Shown piece after piece: positions 35,740-41,802 of a stretch of DNA of 41,802 nt; position 1 is the first letter of the stretch; the number at the start of each line of letters is the position of its first letter. The position numbers were made by a program, and so were the translations under genes. The DNA is from Clostridiales bacterium. Lineage in GTDB: Bacteria; Bacillota; Clostridia; Saccharofermentanales; Saccharofermentanaceae. Under the pieces are notes generated by a model that worked only from the letters and a program-made list of their open reading frames with translations, had not been told where the DNA came from and searched no databases. The stretch lies in NCBI GenBank assembly GCA_017615755.1, contig JAFZZM010000062.1, positions 1 through 41,802 of the forward strand. The letters are read 5' to 3'.

Positions 35740-37368
35740 ATGAGTACATCTTACAAGGGCCCAATCGTTCTGATCATCATGGACGGTGTAGGAATCAAAG
35801 AAATCGAAACAGGTAATGCCGTAACCGGCGCGAAGAAGCCGATCCTGGACAACTGCATGAAGAACTATCCGATGCAGAAGCTGAAGGCACACGGTACAGC
35901 AGTTGGACTTCCGTCCGACGGTGACATGGGTAACTCCGAGGTAGGTCACAATGCAATCGGTGCAGGTCAGGTTTACAGCCAGGGCGCCAAGCTCGTTTCC
36001 GAATCTCTGGCAAGCAAGTCCATGTATCAGAGTGAAGTATGGCAGTCTCTTGTAGCAGATGCCAAGAAGGGCGGCACGATGCACTTTATCGGTCTCCTCT
36101 CTGATGGTAACGTACACTCCCATATCGATCATCTCCTCGCTATGCTCGACGAAGCAAAGGAAGAGGGCGTCGCTAAGGTTCGCATCCACATCCTGCTCGA
36201 TGGCCGTGATGTAGGTGAAACATCTGCTCTGCAGTATGTAGATCAGCTCGAAGCAAAGCTTGCTGAGCTTTCCGATGATTCTCATGACTATAGAATTGCT
36301 TCCGGTGGTGGACGTATGGTCATCACCATGGACCGTTACGGTGCAAACTGGGGCATGGTTGAAGCAGGCTGGAAGACACACGTTCTCGGTGAGGGCAGAC
36401 AGTTTGCTACAGCAAAAGAAGCTATTGAGACATTCCGTTCCGAGATCCCGAACGTTATCGACCAGGATCTGCCGGCTTTCGTTATCGCAGAGAACGGCGC
36501 ACCGGTTGGTACGATCGAGGACGGCGACAGCGTGATTCTCTACAATTTCCGTGGCGACCGTGCCCAGGAACTGACTGTTGCTTTTGAAAGCGGCGCAGAT
36601 TTCGATAAGTTCGACCGCGTTCGTGTTCCGAACGTAAACTATGCCGGTATGCTCGAGTACGATGGCGACCTTCACATCCCGAAGAAGTTCCTCGTTTCTC
36701 CGCCGGTCATCCGCAATACTCTTGGTGAACTCCTTGCAAACAAGGGCATCGCTCAGCTGGCGATCTCCGAGACACAGAAGTACGGCCATGTTACATACTT
36801 CTTTAACGGTAACCGCAGCAGCAAGTTCAACGATGAGCTCGAAGAGTACATCGAGATCCCGTCCGATATCGTTCCTTTCGAGCAGCGTCCGTGGATGAAG
36901 TCCGCTGAAATCACAGACAAGATGGTTGAGCTGATCTCCGAGAACAAGTATCCTTTCATGCGTGTAAACTTCCCGAACGGCGATATGGTCGGTCACACAG
37001 GCGTTTTCGAGTCTGCTGTTATCGGTGTTGAGTCCGTAGATATCGCGCTGAAGAGAATCCTTCCGGCTATTGATGCAGTTGGCGGTATGGCAATCATCAC
37101 AGCTGACCATGGTAATGCCGAAGAAATGTACGAGCTCGCAAAGGATGGATCCCCGAAGGCAGACAAGGACGGCCGTATCAAGGCGAAGACATCTCACACA
37201 CTCAATCCTGTTCCGTGTATCTTCTACGACAACACAGAGAACAAGGACAAGTACGAGGTTGTAGATTCCGATTCTTACGGTCTTGCCAACATCGCAGCTA
37301 CCATTGCGGATCTCCTTGGTGTAGAGAAGCCGGATTGCTGGGAGTCTTCCATGATCAAGATGAAGTAA
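35740..37368 (+). CDS. gpmI: 2,3-bisphosphoglycerate-independent phosphoglycerate mutase
   Basis: The 542-residue alkaline-phosphatase-fold enzyme has the first metal site IMDGVG (Asp15), the phosphoserine loop SDGDMGNSEVGHN (Ser66), LSDGNVHSHIDHL, HILLDGRDVGETSA, FRGDRAQEL, NGDMVGHTG and ITADHGNAEEM. It interconverts 3- and 2-phosphoglycerate with manganese in glycolysis. The protein is about 30 residues longer than the usual 510. It starts after AAAGGAGAA and is bounded by terminators on both sides; its promoter was not located. It lies between two VanW genes without an obvious functional link. Confidence 0.96.
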   Translation: MSTSYKGPIVLIIMDGVGIKEIETGNAVTGAKKPILDNCMKNYPMQKLKAHGTAVGLPSDGDMGNSEVGHNAIGAGQVYSQGAKLVSESLASKSMYQSEVWQSLVADAKKGGTMHFIGLLSDGNVHSHIDHLLAMLDEAKEEGVAKVRIHILLDGRDVGETSALQYVDQLEAKLAELSDDSHDYRIASGGGRMVITMDRYGANWGMVEAGWKTHVLGEGRQFATAKEAIETFRSEIPNVIDQDLPAFVIAENGAPVGTIEDGDSVILYNFRGDRAQELTVAFESGADFDKFDRVRVPNVNYAGMLEYDGDLHIPKKFLVSPPVIRNTLGELLANKGIAQLAISETQKYGHVTYFFNGNRSSKFNDELEEYIEIPSDIVPFEQRPWMKSAEITDKMVELISENKYPFMRVNFPNGDMVGHTGVFESAVIGVESVDIALKRILPAIDAVGGMAIITADHGNAEEMYELAKDGSPKADKDGRIKAKTSHTLNPVPCIFYDNTENKDKYEVVDSDSYGLANIAATIADLLGVEKPDCWESSMIKMK

Positions 37369-37394
37369 TTCATCCAGAAAAAAAGACGTATAAC

Positions 37395-37429
37395 AGTGCC
37401 GTAACGGGCTTTCCGTTGCGGCACTTTTT
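37395..37429 (+). terminator. Intrinsic terminator after gpmI
   Basis: AGTGCCG-T-AACGG (37395-37407) pairs with CCGTT-G-CGGCACT (37413-37425) around a 5-base loop and is followed by TTTTT. It is 27 bases after the gpmI stop. Confidence 0.85.
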
Positions 37430-37524
37430 GATGTCAAAAAGAAGATGATCCTGTTTCGGGGAAAGACTGGAAAAGACAGGTTGAAAAAAATAATAAAAAA
37501 AGTATTTAGATGTGCGATTTGGTG

Positions 37525-37553
37525 TTGAATGACACAAATTTTGAGGGTATCAT
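37525..37553 (+). promoter_or_regulatory. Promoter for the second VanW gene
   Basis: TTGAAT (37525-37530) and TATCAT (37548-37553) have a 17-base spacer and lie 43 bases upstream of the start. The preceding stretch (37480-37512) is A-rich and could act as an upstream element. Confidence 0.55.
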
Positions 37554-37596
37554 TCTAATAGAGAGAAGAAAGAGACAAAGAAGAGGCTGAGACGGA

Positions 37597-39219
37597 ATGA
37601 AGAAAAGTACTGCGGCACGTAGACAATCCCATACCGGAAATGTTGCTGTAAGGAAGACAAAAAATCTCAAAAAACAGATCAGAAAGAAGAAAACAAGTGC
37701 ATCGACCCGGCTTCTGGCTGTATTGACCGGAATACTGCTTGTGGCGTTGACTTGTACAGTGCTTTATACGCAGTTTTATAAGGCAGAAGTGGATCGTTTC
37801 TTCGCCAAGAAGTATACCGTCGTAGACGAAAATGGCGTGAAGATCAAGTATACGGCCGAGGAACTGGAGGAAGCCGTCAATTACGACAAGTTCTATAAGG
37901 GAATCAAGATCGATGGCGTAGATGTTTCCGATAAGACTCTTGAAGAAGCAAAAGCCATGTTCAAGGATACAAGAGAGAAGACTGTAGACGAATTTGTCGA
38001 TGTACAGTTCCAGATCGGTGACGAACTGGTTCAGATGAAATCCGATGGGATGACCCTTTCTTCCAATATTGACGAAGTACTGACTGAAGCTTTCGGTTAC
38101 GCAAAGACAAGTAATCTGGAAGGTGTAGAGGCTTCACTGGAACGTTATGATAAGATCACTTCTTTGAAGAAGAATCCGAAGGAATATACTTCTGCGTTTA
38201 CGCTCGGGTACGACAACGTCAGTTCGCTTACACACGAAGCTTTGGACGGATTTAACTATAATCCGGTAGATGCAAAGGCGACAAGGTTTGACCTGGAGAC
38301 GCTTTCGTTTGTCATTGAAGAAGCCAAGAGCGGACAATCCGTGGATATCGAAAAGGCGATCGCCGATGTAAATGACGCTTTTTCCAAGGAAACGTATAAG
38401 ACTGTCATTGATGTCGATGTGAGTGAAGTAAAGGCGGAACTTACCGCAGATGCGCTTCGTTCCAAACTCGGAAAAGTATCTTCCAACAGTTCGAAGACGA
38501 CTGATAAGCCGAACAGAAATACGAATATCTGGCTTGTCTGCAAAACGCTCGACGGTCTTATGCTCCAGCCCGGCGAACAGTTTGACTTTAACGGTTTTGT
38601 CGGTGAGAGAACAGAAGCAAAAGGCTATCAGATGGCAGCAGGTATTACAAACGGCGCAAGCGAACAGCAGCTGGGCGGCGGTATCTGTCAGGCCAACACG
38701 ATGCTCTATCAAAGTGTTATGGAAGCGGATCTTCGTGTAGATGAACGTGTGGCGCACTCCTGGCCAAGTGACTATGTGGATGCGGGTACGGATGCTACGG
38801 TTTCCTGGGAGTACCCGGATTTTAAGTTTACGAATAATACGGATTATCCGGTTGCAATTCATGCTTACTATGGTGATCGCTGGGTAACAGTAGAAATTTA
38901 CGGACGTCTCCTCCCGGACGGACAGAAGATCAGTTTCTTCGGCGAAAAAGAACTGCTTGTCGATGAGGAGCCTACCCGCGTGGAATATGTTGCTGATCCG
39001 ACGCTCCCCGTGGGCACAGTCGAAAAAAAGCGCGCCGCACACAACCACAAAGTGGCTGTGGCTTATAAGGTCACATATGACGCCAATGGAAATGAGATCA
39101 AGAGAGAAGAGATACAGACAGATTATCGTATGATCACGGCACTGTATAACGTCGGTGTCCGAGCGCCTGATGGCTCGATCTGCTACATGAACCCGGAAAC
39201 GGGAAAAGTTACGGTTTAA
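37597..39219 (+). CDS. VanW-domain surface protein, paralogue without repeat tail
   Basis: The 540-residue protein is a duplicate of that encoded at 33691. It has a longer basic N-terminus, a membrane anchor (about 37-59), then NYDKFYKGIKIDGVDVSDKTLEEAKAMFKDTREK, the VanW domain (RNTNIWLVCKTLDG, PGEQFDFNGFVGERT, GGGICQANTMLYQSVMEADL, RVAHSWPSDYVDAGTDATV) and the G5-like region, ending at TGKVTV. It lacks the Pro/Thr tail. Large stretches are close to identical at DNA level to the first copy. The start uses the same AAGAGG-x10-ATG layout. Probably anchored and extracellular; function unknown. Confidence 0.88.
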   Translation: MKKSTAARRQSHTGNVAVRKTKNLKKQIRKKKTSASTRLLAVLTGILLVALTCTVLYTQFYKAEVDRFFAKKYTVVDENGVKIKYTAEELEEAVNYDKFYKGIKIDGVDVSDKTLEEAKAMFKDTREKTVDEFVDVQFQIGDELVQMKSDGMTLSSNIDEVLTEAFGYAKTSNLEGVEASLERYDKITSLKKNPKEYTSAFTLGYDNVSSLTHEALDGFNYNPVDAKATRFDLETLSFVIEEAKSGQSVDIEKAIADVNDAFSKETYKTVIDVDVSEVKAELTADALRSKLGKVSSNSSKTTDKPNRNTNIWLVCKTLDGLMLQPGEQFDFNGFVGERTEAKGYQMAAGITNGASEQQLGGGICQANTMLYQSVMEADLRVDERVAHSWPSDYVDAGTDATVSWEYPDFKFTNNTDYPVAIHAYYGDRWVTVEIYGRLLPDGQKISFFGEKELLVDEEPTRVEYVADPTLPVGTVEKKRAAHNHKVAVAYKVTYDANGNEIKREEIQTDYRMITALYNVGVRAPDGSICYMNPETGKVTV

Positions 39220-39235
39220 AAACCGGACAATAAAA

Positions 39236-39284
39236 AGGGGCGCCTCTCAGTGAATTACTCACTTTGAGGCGCCCCTCGTTTTTT
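39236..39284. terminator. Strong bidirectional terminator between VanW and flotillin genes
   Basis: An 11-bp perfect stem (AGGGGCGCCTC at 39236-39246, GAGGCGCCCCT at 39266-39276) encloses a second small stem (AGTGA/TCACT). TTTTTT follows on the plus strand and the preceding AAAAA gives TTTTT on the minus strand. It ends the convergent VanW and flotillin transcripts. Confidence 0.9.
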
Positions 39285-39313
39285 AGTGCAGTTTCGGAAT
39301 CTGCCGTGATCGT

Positions 39314-41080
39314 TTAGCCTCTCTCAGGAGCATCGATCACTTGAGCCGATGCAGTTGTCGTAATCGCTTCCTTTGCACCATTGATGTCAGCTACGTCTGT
39401 CTTCTTTCCTTTGATCGGATCGGCAACAGCTGCGACCAGCTTTCTCACGGTGTCGGTAAGATCTTCACCATTCATGGCCTGATTCTGCATATCCGCCTGA
39501 GCAAATACCTGCGGGATGCGACCGAGGATCCCGGTCAGGAGATCTCCGCCGCCTTCCTGCTTGGCACCGCCGCCAAAGTCATAGAACTTGGCGTTCTTAC
39601 CAACCTCGGCCATTACGGTAGCGATATTTGTGGCTACCTGTACGCGGGTGTTCTGCTCGATCTCGATCTTCTTCAGTTCGAAGTTTACCTTGTCGTTTGC
39701 GGCCTGCGCGTCGGACAGGGCACGTGCAGCTTCGGCTTCGGCCTTACCTTTGGCCTCGATGGCTTCCGCTTCGGCCTTACCCTTGGCGGCAATTGCCTGG
39801 GCTTCGGCTTCACCTTTGGCGATCGTAGCGGTTGCTTCTGCATCTGCCTGTACTTTGACGGCTTCTGCTTCCGCGGCTGCTTCTGTCTTTCTTGCTGTTG
39901 CTGCACCTTCCGCTTCCAGTTTTCTGGCAGCGGCGGCACCATCGGCTTCTGTCTTTCTGGCTTCTGCAGCAGCGGCAGCATCACGGGTCTTACGTACGGC
40001 TGCGGCTTCGGCTTCACCGGCAGCGGTCAGCTTCTGGGCCTCGGCATTACCGGCAGCAGATACTTTCTTGGCCTCTGCTTCACCGGCAGCTTCTGCCTTC
40101 TTGCGCTCAGCTTCGGCTTCTGCATTGATGACTGTGGTGCGCTTTGCTGTTTCAGCTCTGGTGATCTCCACCTCTTGCTGCTTCTGTGCGGCACGGTTTG
40201 CCTGCTCGGCCTTCATGACCAGAACGGCACCTTGCTTTTCGACGAGCTGCTGATTGATGGCTTCCTGCTCCAGCTGGCCGGCCATCTGGGACTTGGCTGT
40301 CTCACGTGCGGTCTCGGCCATGAACTGGGCTCTCTTTACATCTGTGTCGCGCTGACGCTCAGCAACGGCAACCTGCGCATCGAGTTCTTTTTCCTGAGCC
40401 ATACGGTCTGTCTCGGCTCTCTTTTCACGCATGGACTGTTCGGCCTCTGCGGAAATGTTTGCCGCGTCACGGCGTCTTGTCTCACGGTCCTTGGCAGCCA
40501 GATCCTTGTAATAGGTGCTGCCCGCTGCGTCCTCAACTTCATGGATCGAAAGGATCGTGTTGAAGCCCAGATCTTTCATCTGTGTGGAGATGGACTCCTT
40601 GACCTGATCGTCGAGCTTGTCTTTACCGTTCATGACTTCTTCCGGTGTCATCTTTGCGATTACGGCACGTACACCACCGGATACTACGTCCAGGATGACT
40701 CTTTCGAGTTCTGTGTCGTTCTTGTCGAGGAAGTTGCAAACTGCACGCTGCAAACTCTCGTTGGAAGAAACATCCGGATTGTAAGCGACTGCCCAGTCGA
40801 TCTGGATCGGAACACCGGTCTGCGTCTTGGTAACGTCGCCTGTGACTTTGGCTGTGCGGACACAAAGATCGAAGTACTTTGCCTTCTGAATGAAGGGGAT
40901 GACCACGCAACCGCCGGCTCTCTTGATTTTCGGATTACCGTTCTTGTCTGTGGCACCGACACCGGATACGACCAGTGCCTCGTTACCCTTTGCTGTCTTG
41001 ATCATCGAGAAGAGAATAATGGTTAGAAGAACTCCTCCTGCGACGATCGCTCCAATAAGTAATAAAATTTCCCTTGGCAT
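39314..41080 (-). CDS. floT: Flotillin / SPFH-domain membrane protein
   Basis: The 588-residue protein has an N-terminal membrane hairpin or span (about 4-28), an SPFH/band-7 domain (about 30-210: GGCVVIPFIQKAKYFDLCVRT, GVPIQIDWAVAYN, DLGFNTILSIHEVED) and a long helical flotillin region rich in Ala, Glu and Lys (about 215-490). The C-terminus has DFGGGAKQEGGGDLLTGILGRIPQV. Flotillins gather in membrane microdomains and scaffold signalling and secretion proteins. It is longer than typical FloT (about 500); the extra length is mostly AEAEA-type sequence. The ATG at 41080 is chosen because GGAGGT lies seven bases upstream and an earlier ATG (41110) has no site. It is alone, without an NfeD partner gene. 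Confidence 0.9.
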   Translation of the reverse strand: MPREILLLIGAIVAGGVLLTIILFSMIKTAKGNEALVVSGVGATDKNGNPKIKRAGGCVVIPFIQKAKYFDLCVRTAKVTGDVTKTQTGVPIQIDWAVAYNPDVSSNESLQRAVCNFLDKNDTELERVILDVVSGGVRAVIAKMTPEEVMNGKDKLDDQVKESISTQMKDLGFNTILSIHEVEDAAGSTYYKDLAAKDRETRRRDAANISAEAEQSMREKRAETDRMAQEKELDAQVAVAERQRDTDVKRAQFMAETARETAKSQMAGQLEQEAINQQLVEKQGAVLVMKAEQANRAAQKQQEVEITRAETAKRTTVINAEAEAERKKAEAAGEAEAKKVSAAGNAEAQKLTAAGEAEAAAVRKTRDAAAAAEARKTEADGAAAARKLEAEGAATARKTEAAAEAEAVKVQADAEATATIAKGEAEAQAIAAKGKAEAEAIEAKGKAEAEAARALSDAQAANDKVNFELKKIEIEQNTRVQVATNIATVMAEVGKNAKFYDFGGGAKQEGGGDLLTGILGRIPQVFAQADMQNQAMNGEDLTDTVRKLVAAVADPIKGKKTDVADINGAKEAITTTASAQVIDAPERG

Positions 41081-41222
41081 AATCCCTACCTCCCTACCGT
41101 CATGTATCATGATTGATTATGCTGCAGGCGGCCTTCCTTTTACCCTGAAAGCTACCGTCCTGCTTTGAAATTATTCTATATGTAGGGTTTGGGGGAATAA
41201 ATAGATATCGGATATCCGCCAA

Positions 41223-41258
41223 ATCATGTATTTGCACCGCCCGTTGCAAATATATGAT
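41223..41258. promoter_or_regulatory. Palindrome with 14-bp arms, possible operator or hairpin
   Basis: ATCATGTATTTGCA (41223-41236) and TGCAAATATATGAT (41245-41258) are inverted with one G-T mismatch around an 8-base spacer. It is placed between two divergent genes and 75 bases upstream of the nifJ -10. No T run follows, so a terminator is unlikely. Confidence 0.55.
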
Positions 41259-41332
41259 GTTATTTTGAAGGGGAAAAGTCTTGAAATCTAACAAAAATCA
41301 AAGCAATAGAACATCCCATTTTTTGTCTTATA

Positions 41333-41341
41333 TGATATAAT
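41333..41341 (+). promoter_or_regulatory. Extended -10 promoter for nifJ
   Basis: TG-A-TATAAT (41333-41341) is a perfect extended -10, 79 bases upstream of the nifJ start. No -35 hexamer is seen at the right distance. Confidence 0.6.
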
Positions 41342-41408
41342 ATATGCGCTCGGTTTATGCCCATTCGCATAACACCGTGCCACAAACTATAGTTAAATCT
41401 TTATATAA

Positions 41409-41802
<394 letters not shown>

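Noticed and set aside
33790..37437. Minus-strand open frame of 1215 codons across the first VanW gene and gpmI
   Set aside because: It is antisense to two well-supported genes with known motifs, its product is Cys/Arg/Ile-rich low-complexity sequence without a domain, and no ribosome binding site or promoter supports it. The codon bias of the plus-strand genes removes stops on the opposite strand.
39341..41026. Plus-strand open frame of 561 codons across the flotillin gene
   Set aside because: It mirrors the Ala/Glu-rich flotillin repeats and gives a Gly/Cys/Phe/Leu-rich artificial product. The minus-strand SPFH and flotillin motifs and ribosome binding site are clear.

Overview
The window (about 42 kb, roughly 50% GC) looks like chromosomal DNA of a low-to-mid-GC Gram-positive anaerobe, most likely a member of the Clostridia. 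The reasons are the gene order rpsK-rpsD-rpoA-rplQ followed by the ECF transporter module and truA, strong AGGAGG-type ribosome binding sites, YfhO and VanW-domain proteins, and a pyruvate:ferredoxin oxidoreductase at the right edge. I cannot name a genus from the sequence alone.

Region 1 (1-7744) is housekeeping: the end of a ribosomal protein/RNA polymerase operon (rpsK partial, rpsD, rpoA, rplQ), a terminator, then a fused double-ATPase ecfA with ecfT, a ROK glucokinase, truA and a cyclophilin with its own promoter. Region 2 (7745-16928) is an envelope glycosylation locus: a GtrB/CsbB-like GT2 enzyme is divergent from two tandem YfhO-family GT-C-like membrane proteins, followed by an alpha-phosphohexomutase and an RsmC-like methyltransferase. 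A perfect 25-nt inverted repeat brackets the terminator between the cyclophilin and the GT2 gene and copies the 3' end of the GT2 gene.

Region 3 (17033-33459) is a cell-surface polysaccharide cluster: gmd and rmd (GDP-D-rhamnose from GDP-mannose), manC (GDP-mannose), wzm/wzt (ABC export with a C-terminal glycan-recognition domain), six GT4 glycosyltransferases and a WbaP-type initiating phosphoglycosyltransferase. The set matches the logic of ABC-transporter-dependent D-rhamnan synthesis. Three small genes start with MSE. Two of them encode proteins of exactly 200 residues with a shared WP-x-RR-Y-L-x-P-Q segment and a C-terminal coiled coil; the third is a shorter likely relative. Each overlaps or lies next to a GT4 gene. 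I do not recognise a characterised family for them, and they are the best candidate for an undescribed component: a membrane-attached scaffold or chain-length factor for the glycosyltransferases. A HAD phosphatase on the opposite strand interrupts the cluster, and the downstream parts carry internal promoters with a repeated TG-A-TATAAT extended -10 motif.

Region 4 (33691-41802) holds two VanW/G5-like surface proteins, clearly duplicates of each other, flanking gpmI. One has a Pro/Thr-rich tail of TDP(E/A)P repeats. Then comes a strong bidirectional terminator, a flotillin with a long Ala/Glu-rich region on the minus strand, a 340-base intergenic region with a 14-bp-arm palindrome, and the start of nifJ/por running off the window. 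No tRNA, rRNA, CRISPR array, insertion sequence or prophage gene was seen.
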